From Actinoallomurus vinaceus (GTDB lineage: Bacteria > Actinomycetota > Actinomycetes > Streptosporangiales > Streptosporangiaceae): a stretch of DNA of 64,000 bases. The stretch is from the NCBI RefSeq assembly GCF_039542055.1, contig NZ_BAABHK010000008.1:62001-126000 (forward strand), in the 5' to 3' direction. Shown one piece after another: positions 16,515 through 25,000 of the stretch. A program made the translations under genes and the position numbers. How positions within the stretch are numbered: position 1 is the first letter of the stretch; every line of letters starts with the position of its first letter. The notes beneath the pieces are model-generated. The model was not told the origin of the DNA, ran no database searches, and saw only the letters and a program-made list of their open reading frames with translations.

Positions 16515-17740
16515 CGACGATCACCCGGAGGCCCGAGCCGACCATCCGCGTCCGGCTCACCCTGCTGTACGGCGGGCTGTTCCTGGTCGGCGGCCTCGTG
16601 CTGCTGACGCTGACCTACTTCCTCGTCAAGAACAACATCCAGCACCGGGCCGCGAGCGTCACCGCCATCCAGGGCGGCAGGGCCGCTCCCGGCACCAACG
16701 ACGTGGTTCAGGGGAAGACGTCTCGCGCCGTGACCATCCCGGGCGTGCCGCCACCTGACGTGATGTACACGGCCAGCCAGACCCAGGGCATGCTCGTGAA
16801 GGCGAAGGAGACGTCGGCGCGGCAGACGCTCAACTCGCTGCTGACGCAGGGTGGCATCGCGCTCGCCGCCGTGGGCACGGCCGCGCTCGGACTCGGCTGG
16901 ATCTTCGCCGGTCGGGCGCTGCGCCCCCTCCACAAGATCACCGAGACCGCCCGGCGGGTGGCGCACAGCCGTAATCTCACCGAGCGGATCGCCTACGCCG
17001 GGCCGCGCGACGACGTGAAGGAACTGGCCGACACGTTCGACACCATGCTGGAGCGGCTCGCCCGCGCCTTCGAGGGGCAGCGGCGGTTCGTCGACAACGC
17101 CTCCCACGAGCTGCGCACGCCCCTGGCCATCAACCGGACCCTCATCGACGTCGCCGTACGCCGCCCCGACGCCAGCGACGACGTGAAGCGGCTGGGCGAG
17201 TCGCTGCTCGTCGTCGGCGATCGGCACGAACGGCTCATCGAAGGGCTGCTCACCCTCGCCGGCAGCGAGAACACCGTCGTCGACACCGCACCGCTCGACC
17301 TCGCCGACGTGGCGGAGCACGTCCTGGACCAGGCCAGGGCCGAGCTGGAAGGCCGGGGCCTGACCGTGCACCGCGAGGTCGGCCGCGCGCCGACCGAGGG
17401 CGACCCGGTCCTGGTGGAACGGCTCGTCCAGAACCTGGTCGAGAACGCGATCCGGTACAACGTCGACGGCGGCGAGGTGTGGTCGACGACCCGCCGGTGC
17501 GAGGGCGGCGTCGAACTGGTCGTCGCGAACACAGGCCCGGTGATCCCCGCGTACGAGGTGGAGACGCTGTTCGAGCCGTTCCGGCGCCTCCGGAGCGACC
17601 GGGTGCGCTCCGACCGGGGTACCGGATTGGGCCTGTCGATCGTCCGTGCCATCGCGACCGCCCACCACGGCACCGTGACCGCCGCCCCCAGGGCGGGCGG
17701 CGGCCTCGCGGTGACGGTCCGGCTCCCGTCGCTCAGGTGA
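16511..17740 (+). CDS. Membrane sensor histidine kinase
   Basis: The 409-residue protein has two membrane helices (about residues 18-40 and 115-140) around a short extracellular loop. A HAMP region follows (AGRALRPLHKITETARRVA). The HisKA phospho-acceptor is in FVDNASHELRTPLAINRTL. The ATPase has N-box NLVENAIRYN and G-boxes ending GTGLGLSIVRAIA. It pairs with the response regulator, whose stop it overlaps by four bases. The short sensor loop suggests detection of a membrane or envelope signal, perhaps the target of the divergent exporter (inference). Confidence 0.93.
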   Translation: MTTITRRPEPTIRVRLTLLYGGLFLVGGLVLLTLTYFLVKNNIQHRAASVTAIQGGRAAPGTNDVVQGKTSRAVTIPGVPPPDVMYTASQTQGMLVKAKETSARQTLNSLLTQGGIALAAVGTAALGLGWIFAGRALRPLHKITETARRVAHSRNLTERIAYAGPRDDVKELADTFDTMLERLARAFEGQRRFVDNASHELRTPLAINRTLIDVAVRRPDASDDVKRLGESLLVVGDRHERLIEGLLTLAGSENTVVDTAPLDLADVAEHVLDQARAELEGRGLTVHREVGRAPTEGDPVLVERLVQNLVENAIRYNVDGGEVWSTTRRCEGGVELVVANTGPVIPAYEVETLFEPFRRLRSDRVRSDRGTGLGLSIVRAIATAHHGTVTAAPRAGGGLAVTVRLPSLR

Positions 17741-17773
17741 GGCGGCGCCGCCCGGCCACGGCGGTGAGGCGGG

Positions 17774-19360
17774 TCATTCCCCGCGCCACCAGCGGCTCAG
17801 GGGGCTGCGCCGGCGATCCGGTGCGGCGGAGGGCCGCGGACCCGACGCGTGCGAGTTCCCGGCCGGAGCCGACGTGTGCGGGCTCCCAGCCGGAGCCGGC
17901 GCGTACGGATCCCCTGCCGGCGTGTGCGGGTTCCCGGCCGGAGTCGGCGCGTACGGGTCCTCTGCCGGAGGCGGCGTGTGTGGTCCCCCTGCCGCAGCGG
18001 GCGCGTACGGGTCCACGGGCGGGGCGGGCGAAGAGGGACCCCATGCCGGTGCGGGCGCGGGGCTCTCTTGCCGCAGTCCGTGCCCCGGAGCACTCTGCCA
18101 GGCGGCCTGGACCGGGTCGGCGGCGGAGCCGGTCGGGCGCGGCGGTGCCTGGACGGGTGGGAACCGTACGGGCAGGGACTTCAGCGCCCGCTGCGCGAAG
18201 CCGGGCCGCCACTCCAGTTGGCGGGCGGGGACGGCCAGCTCCATGTCCGGCAGCGCGTCGAGCAGCTTCTCCATGGCGACCGAGGCGATCATGCGCGCCT
18301 GCCCCTGGACCGGGCACGTGTGCGGGCCCGCGCCCCAGGCCAGGTGGGCGCGGTTGCCCGTCCGGTTCGCGGACGCGGTCGACGGATCGGTGTTGGCGGC
18401 GGCGAACCCGATGACGACGGGCTGGTCGGCCGGCAGCCGTACGCCCTGGAACTCGATGTCCTCCACGGGGTAGCTGATCGCCCAGTTGGCGATCGGCGGG
18501 TCGGTCCAGAGGATCTCGTCCAGCGCGTCGTCGATGGGCAGGCTGCCGCCGGACAGGTCACCGGCGAACCGGCCGTCGGACAGCAGCAGCCGCAGGCCGT
18601 TGGCGATGAGGTTCTGCTCCGGCTCGGTGGCGAGCCCGATCAGCGGGATGAACTGCTCGGTCACCTCTTCGTCGGTCAGCCGGGCCGGGTGGTCGAGGAT
18701 CCAGGTGGTCAGGTCGTCGGCGGGCCGCGCGCGCTTGAGCGCGACCAGCTCGCCGATGGCCTCCAGGAGGATCCGGTTGCTCTTCGCCGTGTCGACGTTC
18801 TCGACGAACCCCTGCATCGCGACGACGATGCGGTCGCCGATCTCCGGAGGGCAGCCCAGCACCTCGTTGAACACCAGCAGGGGCAGGACCAGCGCGTACT
18901 CGGTGCGCAGGTCGGCCGCGCCCCGCACGGCGAATCGCCGGATGAGCGTCTCGGCGTGGCGTTCGACGGAGTCGCGAAGGGTGTTCACGTCGATGCGGGA
19001 CAGGCTGTCGGAGACCGCCGCGCGCAGCCGGGCGTGCTCGGCGCCGTCGGTCTTGTTGCAGGCCGGCCGGTACTTCATGAACGGCACGACCGGTGAGTCC
19101 GGCGGGACGGTCCGCTCCCATCGGCGGGCGTCCTTGGGGAACCTGCGGGGGTCGCGCAGCACCGCGAGGGCGGCGTCGTACGAGATGACCAGGGACGCCG
19201 GGATGCCCGGGGCCAGCTCGACGGGGGCGACCGGGCCGTGGTGGCGCAGGGCGTCGTACACCCGGGCCGGGTTCGCCGCGAACTCCGGCCCGTACAGCGG
19301 TGTCCGGCCGCCGTGCACGGGGCAGCCCGGTGCCGAGGACGCCGTGGTGTCAGACGTCAC
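17774..19360 (-). CDS. cvnE: Conservon cytochrome P450 (CYP157-like) with repetitive C-terminal tail
   Basis: Residues 1-405 form a P450 fold and residues 406-528 a proline/alanine-rich tail. The heme region HLAWGAGPHTCPVQG supplies the ligand Cys349, but the glycine usually found two residues later is Val. The K-helix, normally ExxR, reads EILW (282-285); loss of this arginine is known in the CYP157 family of Streptomyces conservons. The tail has three copies of DPYAPxPAGxPHT (residues 450-502). The GTG start overlaps the end of the GTPase gene by 11 bases, so it is translated as the fifth gene of the conservon. Substrate and catalytic competence are unknown. Confidence 0.88.
   Translation of the reverse strand: MTSDTTASSAPGCPVHGGRTPLYGPEFAANPARVYDALRHHGPVAPVELAPGIPASLVISYDAALAVLRDPRRFPKDARRWERTVPPDSPVVPFMKYRPACNKTDGAEHARLRAAVSDSLSRIDVNTLRDSVERHAETLIRRFAVRGAADLRTEYALVLPLLVFNEVLGCPPEIGDRIVVAMQGFVENVDTAKSNRILLEAIGELVALKRARPADDLTTWILDHPARLTDEEVTEQFIPLIGLATEPEQNLIANGLRLLLSDGRFAGDLSGGSLPIDDALDEILWTDPPIANWAISYPVEDIEFQGVRLPADQPVVIGFAAANTDPSTASANRTGNRAHLAWGAGPHTCPVQGQARMIASVAMEKLLDALPDMELAVPARQLEWRPGFAQRALKSLPVRFPPVQAPPRPTGSAADPVQAAWQSAPGHGLRQESPAPAPAWGPSSPAPPVDPYAPAAAGGPHTPPPAEDPYAPTPAGNPHTPAGDPYAPAPAGSPHTSAPAGNSHASGPRPSAAPDRRRSPLSRWWRGE
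17855..18013 (-). repeat. Tandem coding repeat in the P450 tail
   Basis: About three units of 48-57 bases encode DPYAPxPAGxPHTP. The surrounding tail continues the same Pro/Ala/Gly bias. It is an in-frame expansion inside cvnE. Confidence 0.7.
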
Positions 19361-19955
19361 GGGCGGCTTTCTTCTCGACGTCGACGAGGTACTCGACGAG
19401 GGAGATCAGCGCACGGGTGGAGGACGCCCTATCGCGCGCGTCGCAGGTGATGAGCGGCGTGGTGGGCAGCAGGTCGAGGGCTTCGCGGAGCTCTTCCTCC
19501 GGGAAGGCCGGCGAGCCGTCGAACTGGTTGATCGCGACGGCGTACCGGAGGTTCTGCTCCTCGAGGAACCCCATGATGTCGAAGGACTGCTCGAGCCGCC
19601 GTGTGTCGGCCAGCACGAGCGCGCCGAGGGCCCCGCGCGACAGGTCGTGCCACAGCTGCGTGAACCGGTGCTGTCCGGGGGTCCCGAACAGGTAGAGGAC
19701 GAGGTCGTCGCTCAGCGTCAGCCGGCCGAAGTCCATGGCGACGGTGGTCGTCTGCTTGTCCGGTACCCCGGCGAGGTCGTCGATCAGGGCGCCGGCCTGC
19801 GTCATCCGCTCCTCGGTGCGCAGCGGCCGGATCTCCGACAGCGTGCCGACGAACGTGGTCTTGCCGACGGCGAAGTGACCGACGATCAGCAGCTTGACCG
19901 AGGTCCGTACGGTGTCGCGCACATAGGTGCCGTCAGAGACGAGCGCGGAGTCCAT
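19350..19955 (-). CDS. cvnD: Conservon small GTP-binding protein
   Basis: The 201-residue Ras-like GTPase has P-loop GHFAVGKTT (about residues 26-34), switch-II-type LFGTPGQHRF and the G4-like AINQFDG. It matches the CvnD/MglA-like proteins of actinomycete conservons, thought to work with the kinase-like CvnA, roadblock CvnB and DUF742 protein CvnC in a membrane-associated complex. The ATG at 19955 has an excellent AGGAGGTG site and overlaps the end of cvnC by 23 bases. Confidence 0.93.
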   Translation of the reverse strand: MDSALVSDGTYVRDTVRTSVKLLIVGHFAVGKTTFVGTLSEIRPLRTEERMTQAGALIDDLAGVPDKQTTTVAMDFGRLTLSDDLVLYLFGTPGQHRFTQLWHDLSRGALGALVLADTRRLEQSFDIMGFLEEQNLRYAVAINQFDGSPAFPEEELREALDLLPTTPLITCDARDRASSTRALISLVEYLVDVEKKAARDV

Positions 19956-20286
19956 CGAGCACCTCCTGAAGAAGCCGGGTGGAGGGTGGGCCGGTGTCCG
20001 GCCCGCCGACCCGGGTGACGATGTGGCCGCTGTCGACCAGGTCCGACAGCAGGACCTTGGTCACGCTGACGGGCAGCGAGAGGTGGCCTGCGACCTCGGC
20101 CACCGAGAGGGCCCCGCCCCGGCACAGCTCCATGACCCGCCGCTTCTCGGGGCTGAGGCCGGCGACCTCGGAGCGGGCGGCCATCACGAGCGTGACCAGG
20201 TCGAAGATGTTGCGGGTCGGACGGGCGCGCCCGCCGGTCACCACGTGCGGCCGGACCAGCGCACGTTCACGGCGGGGCCCGCTCAT
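19933..20286 (-). CDS. cvnC: Conservon DUF742 protein
   Basis: The 117-residue protein has the DUF742 features RPHVVTGGRARPTR, then SPEKRRVMELCRGGALSVAEVAGHL, a winged-helix-like segment, then PVSVTKVLLSDLVDSG. These proteins are the third component of conservons and resemble small DNA-binding or adaptor modules. The ATG at 20286 overlaps the roadblock gene stop (ATGA), and its 3' end overlaps cvnD. Confidence 0.92.
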   Translation of the reverse strand: MSGPRRERALVRPHVVTGGRARPTRNIFDLVTLVMAARSEVAGLSPEKRRVMELCRGGALSVAEVAGHLSLPVSVTKVLLSDLVDSGHIVTRVGGPDTGPPSTRLLQEVLDGLRARL

Positions 20287-20696
20287 AGCGGGGTGCCCGG
20301 GGTCTGCCTCGGCGGGGCGGACAGCTCCTTGCCCAGACGCTGCACGAGCTCCTGGAGGCGGAACGAGATCGCCTCCATGTCGACGTTCTCCGTCGTCGAG
20401 ACCGCGAGGTACGCGCCGGGGCCCGCGGCGACGAGGAAGACGTATCCGCCGTCGAACTCGGAGACGGTCTGGCGCCAGGTGGTGTGCGGGTCGCCGCAGA
20501 ACTCCGCCGAGTTGCGGGCCAGTGACTGCAGCCCGGACATCCCGGCGGCGTGGCGTTCGGCGTCGTCGCGGCCGATGCGGTCGGAGTAGGCCATCAGGAG
20601 CCCGTCGGCGGACAGCAGGATCGCGTGCCGCGTCCCCGGCATCTTCAGGGCATCGTCGAGCATCCAGCCGAGCCTGTTGTTCGGATCCTTGGTCAT
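20283..20696 (-). CDS. cvnB: Conservon roadblock/LC7 domain protein
   Basis: The 137-residue protein starts MTKDPNNRLGWMLDDALK and has the roadblock/LC7 pattern HAILLSADGLLMAYSDRI, GMSGLQSLARNSAEF and YVFLVAAGPGAYLAV. Roadblock proteins of this type act as GTPase partners (MglB-like) for CvnD. Start at 20696 overlaps cvnA by four bases. Confidence 0.93.
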   Translation of the reverse strand: MTKDPNNRLGWMLDDALKMPGTRHAILLSADGLLMAYSDRIGRDDAERHAAGMSGLQSLARNSAEFCGDPHTTWRQTVSEFDGGYVFLVAAGPGAYLAVSTTENVDMEAISFRLQELVQRLGKELSAPPRQTPGTPL

Positions 20697-22084
20697 TCGG
20701 CGACATTCCCTTCGGAGTCGGGAGAATCGGTGGCACGGCCGGCGCGGGTCCCCCGCTGCCACGCGCCCATCCCGGCGGCGATATCGCGCGCCGGCCGGGT
20801 GGAGGGGGCCTGCGCCCCGGCGGAGGGGAGCGGCTGCTCGCCCGTGCCGGTCTCGCCGGCGGTGACGCGCCGGCGCTTCGGCAGGCCGTTGGCTGTCGTC
20901 GTCCGCTCCTCCCGTGCGGGTGGCGACACGTGGCCCGTCATCGTCCGCTCCTCTCGCGCGGGCGGCGACATGGGGCCTGTCGTCGTCCGCTCTCCTCGCG
21001 CGGGTGGCGACACCGGTGCCGTCGGGGTCCGCGGGGCCGCAGGCGGCTCGGTGAGCACGGGCCGCGGTTCGGCGCGTACGGGCACGGGGCCGGTGTCGAC
21101 CTGGGTGAGCAGCTCGCTCGGCAGGAAGAGCACGGCGCGCACCCCGCCGTACGGGGAGCGGCTGTCGACCGCGACCCGGAAGCCGTACCGCGCGGCGAGC
21201 ACGCCGATCACGGCGAACCCGACCTGGGGCGGGTCGCCGAGCCGGTTGATGTCCACGGACTCACGCCCCGACAGGAGCCGCTCGGCCCGCTGCAGTTCCT
21301 CCGGGTCCATGGCGACGCCGGCGTCGTCGATCACGATGGCGACGCCGTTGTGCGTCTGCCGGAAGTTGACCTCGACCGAGGTGTTCGGCTGGGAGTGCCG
21401 GGCGGCGTTGTCCAGGAGCTCGGCGACCGCGAGGACTACGGGCTCGACGACGCGGCTGACGACGGCGATGTTGACCTGTGTGGGGACCTGGACGCGCAGG
21501 TAGTCGCGGATGCGGGAGGTCCCGCCGCGGACGACGTCGACCAGCGCGGCGGCGGACCGCTGCTGGCCCGGCCAGGATCCGCAGAGCACCGCGGTGGCCT
21601 GGGCGCGCCGTCCGAGCTGGGCGTTCATGTGGTCGATCTTCATGAGGCCCTCGAGCACGTCCGGATCGTCGTGCCGGTCCTGCATGCCGGAGATGGTCAG
21701 CTGCTGCTCGTTGGCGAGGCTCTGCACCGCGCGCATCATCGCCTTCAGCGTCGCCTTCGCCGACTGGTCGGCGCGCTCCTTCGCGCGTTGGGCGTGCTCG
21801 GCGAACATCCCCATGATCGCGCGAATGCCCTGTTCGGCGGAGGTCGTGGCGAAACTCGGGTTGCGCGGGCCGGGCACCTCGACGGGCTTGCCGTACAGGG
21901 ACTCCACCAGGGCGGGCGCGCGGACCGTCACGAAGTGGCGTAGCTCCTCGTCGCGGACGCGTGCCGTCTCCTCCAGCACGGTGGTCCGCCGGCGGAGCCG
22001 GGAGGTGATCTGCTGCTGGCGTACGAGCAGGACCACGGCGACCAGGAGGCCGGCCGTCAGGCACGCGATCGCGACCGCCGTCAT
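20693..22084 (-). CDS. cvnA: Conservon sensor kinase-like protein
   Basis: The 463-residue protein has a single N-terminal membrane helix (residues 4-22) and a coiled-coil/dimerisation region with KIDHMNAQLGRR (H152). Its ATPase domain has N-box ELLDNAARHS (221-230), DDAGVAM (253-259) and GDPPQVGFAVIGVLA (283-297). The C-terminal 130 residues are low-complexity and contain three tandem 14-residue units with core SPPARxERTxT (358-398). It heads the conservon. GAGGAG lies six bases before the ATG. CvnA proteins are nitrate/nisin-sensor-like kinases without a paired response regulator. Confidence 0.92.
   Translation of the reverse strand: MTAVAIACLTAGLLVAVVLLVRQQQITSRLRRRTTVLEETARVRDEELRHFVTVRAPALVESLYGKPVEVPGPRNPSFATTSAEQGIRAIMGMFAEHAQRAKERADQSAKATLKAMMRAVQSLANEQQLTISGMQDRHDDPDVLEGLMKIDHMNAQLGRRAQATAVLCGSWPGQQRSAAALVDVVRGGTSRIRDYLRVQVPTQVNIAVVSRVVEPVVLAVAELLDNAARHSQPNTSVEVNFRQTHNGVAIVIDDAGVAMDPEELQRAERLLSGRESVDINRLGDPPQVGFAVIGVLAARYGFRVAVDSRSPYGGVRAVLFLPSELLTQVDTGPVPVRAEPRPVLTEPPAAPRTPTAPVSPPARGERTTTGPMSPPAREERTMTGHVSPPAREERTTTANGLPKRRRVTAGETGTGEQPLPSAGAQAPSTRPARDIAAGMGAWQRGTRAGRATDSPDSEGNVAE
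20891..21013 (-). repeat. 42-bp tandem coding repeat in cvnA tail
   Basis: Three in-frame units of about 42 bases encode SPPARGERTTT-like segments. They differ at a few codons, which suggests recent expansion. Confidence 0.75.
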
Positions 22085-22229
22085 GTATCGCTCCTCAGAT
22101 CATCGGGGCGAGAAGAGAATGCCGCATTACGGGACAGAATTCATGTAGAGCGCAAAGCTACAGCCCGTGATCTTCTTGTGCCAGCGCGATACGAAAAAAG
22201 ACCATGTCGGTGAACAGTCAGTCACAGAC

Positions 22230-22265
22230 GACTCGGCGGCCCCGGAACGCCGGGGCCGCCGAGTC
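22230..22265 (-). terminator. Terminator after purA
   Basis: A perfect 16-bp stem (22230-22245 with 22250-22265) has the loop AACG. It lies seven bases past the purA stop and has no T-run. Confidence 0.75.
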
Positions 22266-22272
22266 GGTGGGG

Positions 22273-23556
22273 TCAGACCAGGGAGCGCAGCTGGAGCGTC
22301 TGGTCGCGGCCCGGGCCGACGCCGATGGCGCTGATCTGGGCGCCCGACATCTCCTCCAGCGCCCGGACGTAGTCCTGCGCCTTCTTCGGTAGATCGTCGA
22401 ACGTCTTGCACTCGGAGATGTCCTCCTGCCAGCCGTCGAGCTCCTCATAGATCGGCTTGGCGTGGTGGAACCCGGTCTGCGTCATCGGCAGCTCGTCGCA
22501 GCGCTCGCCGTCGACCTCGTACGCCACGCAGACCGGAACCTTCTCCAGACCGGACAGCACGTCGAGCTTGGTCAGGAAGTAGTCGGTGACGCCGTTCACC
22601 CGCGTGGCGTACCGGGCGATCACCGCGTCGAACCAGCCGCAGCGGCGGTTGCGGCCCGTCGTGACGCCGTACTCGTGGCCGGTGGTGCGCAGCCAGTCGC
22701 CCGTCTCGTCGAGCAGCTCGGTCGGGAACGGCCCCGAGCCCACGCGCGTCGTGTAGGCCTTCAAGATGCCGATCACCTTGGTGATCCGGGTCGGGCCGAC
22801 GCCGGAGCCCGCGCACGCCCCGCCCGAGGTCGGGCTGGAGGAGGTGACGAAGGGGTACGTGCCGTGGTCGACGTCCAGCAGCGTGCCCTGGGCACCCTCC
22901 AGCAGGACCAGCTTGTCCTCCTCGAGCGCCTTGTTGATCACGAGGGCGGTGTCGGCGATGTGCGGGCGCAGCCGCTCGCCGTACGCGACGTACTCCTCGA
23001 TGATCGGGTCGATCTCGATGGCGCGCCGGTTGTACACCTTGGCGAGGATCTGGTTCTTGTCACGCAACGCGAGGTCGAGCTTCTGCCGCAGGATGCCGGT
23101 GTCGAGCAGGTCCTGCACGCGGATGCCCATGCGCGCGATCTTGTCGCCGTACGCCGGGCCGATGCCGCGGCCGGTGGTGCCGATCCGCGCCTTGCCGAGG
23201 TAGCGCTCGCTCACCTTGTCGAGGGCCTTGTGGTGGGGCATGATCAAGTGCGCGTTGGCCGAGATCAGCAGCCGGTCGCAGCTCACCCCCCGCGCCCGCA
23301 GGCCGTCGATCTCCTCCAGCAGTACGCCGGGGTCGATCACCACGCCGTTGCCGATCACGGGTACGACGTCCGGGGAGAGCACCCCTGACGGAAGCAGATG
23401 CAGGGCGTAGGACTGGTCGCCGATGACGACGGTGTGCCCCGCGTTGTTGCCGCCCTGATACCGGACGACATAGTCGACGTCGCCGCCGAGAATATCGGTG
23501 GCCTTGCCTTTGCCTTCGTCACCCCACTGGGCGCCGACGAGCACGATGGCCGGCAT
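22273..23556 (-). CDS. purA: Adenylosuccinate synthetase
   Basis: PurA makes adenylosuccinate from IMP, aspartate and GTP. The 427 residues begin MPAIVLVGAQWGDEGKGK, the GTP-binding signature. GNNAGHT is at about 40, RIGTTGRGIGPAY holds the IMP-binding arginine region, and VTTGRNRRCGWFD is the later signature. The ATG at 23556 is selected because it gives the canonical start and has GGGGAGAG upstream. It ends at a strong hairpin. purB and purD are also in this window but not adjacent. Confidence 0.97.
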   Translation of the reverse strand: MPAIVLVGAQWGDEGKGKATDILGGDVDYVVRYQGGNNAGHTVVIGDQSYALHLLPSGVLSPDVVPVIGNGVVIDPGVLLEEIDGLRARGVSCDRLLISANAHLIMPHHKALDKVSERYLGKARIGTTGRGIGPAYGDKIARMGIRVQDLLDTGILRQKLDLALRDKNQILAKVYNRRAIEIDPIIEEYVAYGERLRPHIADTALVINKALEEDKLVLLEGAQGTLLDVDHGTYPFVTSSSPTSGGACAGSGVGPTRITKVIGILKAYTTRVGSGPFPTELLDETGDWLRTTGHEYGVTTGRNRRCGWFDAVIARYATRVNGVTDYFLTKLDVLSGLEKVPVCVAYEVDGERCDELPMTQTGFHHAKPIYEELDGWQEDISECKTFDDLPKKAQDYVRALEEMSGAQISAIGVGPGRDQTLQLRSLV

Positions 23557-23583
23557 AGGAGTTCTCTCCCCTGGCATCGATGA

Positions 23584-23615
23584 AGCCCCTGGCGCAAGCA
23601 GCAGCGACAGGGGCT
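23584..23615 (-). terminator. Hairpin between the DUF3151 gene and purA
   Basis: AGCCCCTG (23584-23591) pairs with CAGGGGCT (23608-23615). It follows the DUF3151 gene in the leftward direction and precedes purA, so it may end the upstream transcript. Confidence 0.45.
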
Positions 23616-23669
23616 CTTGCGATCAGAGAGTACCCGCAGGATGACCGCGAGGAAAACGGCAGGAGCCGG

Positions 23670-24083
23670 TCAGGTGGCGAGGACCTCGGCGGCCGTGGGG
23701 CTGGAGTCCCGCAGGAACGTCCGGCAGCGCTCGGCCTCGTCGTCCTCGCCGATCGCGGCGGCCGCCCGGGCGAGAGCGTTCAGGGCGCGCAGGAAGCCCT
23801 GGTTCGACGGGTGCTCCCACGGGATCGGGCCGTGACCCTTCCATCCCGCGCGGCGGAGCGCGTCGAGGCCACGGTGGTAGCCGGTGCGGGCGTACGCGTA
23901 GCTCTCGATCACATCGCCCTTCCCGAAGGCGCGGTCGGCGAGCTCGGCCCAGGCGGCCGGGTACGCCGGGAAGCGCGCGGCGACCTCGAAGGGGTCGACG
24001 CCGGCCTCCAGGGACTGTCGGGCTTCTTCGTTGTCCGGCAGCTCGGTCGGGGCCGGCCCGCCGAGAAGGTTCTGTGGCTCCAT
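23670..24083 (-). CDS. DUF3151 protein
   Basis: The 137-residue soluble protein MEPQNLLGGPAPTELP has the DUF3151 pattern DPFEVAARFPAYPAAWAELA, YAYARTGYHRGLDALRRAGW and HPSNQGFLRALNALARAA. Function is unknown. The helix-turn-helix repeats look TPR-like. The gene is found beside purA in mycobacteria too, as here (113 bases upstream of purA, same strand), so the link is conserved. The ATG has an AGGA eight bases upstream. Confidence 0.88.
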   Translation of the reverse strand: MEPQNLLGGPAPTELPDNEEARQSLEAGVDPFEVAARFPAYPAAWAELADRAFGKGDVIESYAYARTGYHRGLDALRRAGWKGHGPIPWEHPSNQGFLRALNALARAAAAIGEDDEAERCRTFLRDSSPTAAEVLAT

Positions 24084-24156
24084 GGGGTCATCCTGCCCAA
24101 TTCGGCGGCGATCTCCTATTGCGGAGGGCGGGAAAGTTCGTCGTTTTCACCGCGCG

Positions 24157-24162
24157 TAGCGT
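24157..24162 (+). promoter_or_regulatory. Leaderless -10 box (TAGCGT)
   Basis: TAGCGT is seven bases before the aldo/keto reductase ATG at 24170, with no Shine-Dalgarno sequence between. Confidence 0.5.
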
Positions 24163-24169
24163 GGCACGC

Positions 24170-25000
24170 ATGACCGAAATCACGTTCACCATCGGTGGAG
24201 ACCTGACCGTTAATCGTCTCGGGTTCGGCGCCATGCGGATCACCGGGCCCGGCATCTGGGGTCCGCCGCCCGACCACGACGAGGCCCTCCGCGTGCTGCG
24301 GCGCGCCGTCGAGCTCGGCGTGGACTTCATCGACACCGCGAACTCGTACGGACCGTACGTGTCGGAGGAGCTGATCCGCGAGGCGCTGCACCCGTACGAG
24401 GGCGTGACGATCGCCACGAAGGCCGGGCTGGTCCGAACGGGGCCGGACGAATGGCATCCGGTCGGCCGGCCGGATTACCTCCGCCAGGAGGCGCTGATGA
24501 GCCTGCGCCGACTGGGCCTGGAGCGGATCGACCTGTTCCAGCTGCACCGCATCGACCCGGAGGTACCGCTCGCCGACCAGCTCGGGGAGCTGCGCGACCT
24601 GCGGGACGAGGGGAAGATCCGGCACATCGGGCTGTCCGAGGTCAGCGTCGCGGAGATCGAGCAGGCCCGGGAGATCGTTCCGATTGTCACGGTCCAGAAC
24701 CTCTACAACCTGACGAATCGCAAGTCCGAGGACGTCCTCGACTACTGCGAGCGGGAGAACATCGGCTTCATCCCCTGGTTCCCGCTGGCCGTGGGCGATC
24801 TCGCGAAGCCGGGCAGTCATCTCGACGAGATCGCCAACGAGCTGGGCGCGACGCCGTCGCAGGTCGCGCTGGCCTGGCTGCTCCGGCGCTCGCCGGTCAT
24901 CCTGCCGATCCCCGGCACCGGCTCGGTGGCGCACCTGGAGGAGAACATGGGCGGCGCGGGCCTGACCCTGACCGACGAGCAGTTCGCCGCCCTGGCTTAG
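24170..25000 (+). CDS. Aldo/keto reductase
   Basis: The 276-residue NADPH-dependent oxidoreductase has the catalytic tetrad in DTANSYG (Asp and Tyr), ATKAGL (Lys) and FQLHRID (His). LAWLLRRSPVILPIPGTGS is the cofactor-binding end. The GLGAMR-like start FGAMRITGPGIWG places it among the AKR proteins related to pyridoxal reductase/YdbC. Its natural substrate is unknown. It begins leaderless at 24170. Its stop codon overlaps the convergent GNAT gene by four bases. Confidence 0.9.
   Translation: MTEITFTIGGDLTVNRLGFGAMRITGPGIWGPPPDHDEALRVLRRAVELGVDFIDTANSYGPYVSEELIREALHPYEGVTIATKAGLVRTGPDEWHPVGRPDYLRQEALMSLRRLGLERIDLFQLHRIDPEVPLADQLGELRDLRDEGKIRHIGLSEVSVAEIEQAREIVPIVTVQNLYNLTNRKSEDVLDYCERENIGFIPWFPLAVGDLAKPGSHLDEIANELGATPSQVALAWLLRRSPVILPIPGTGSVAHLEENMGGAGLTLTDEQFAALA

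Noticed and set aside
17855..21013. CRISPR-like repeats in the conservon region
   Set aside because: The repeats are in frame within cvnE and cvnA, have no spacers, and encode Pro-rich tails.
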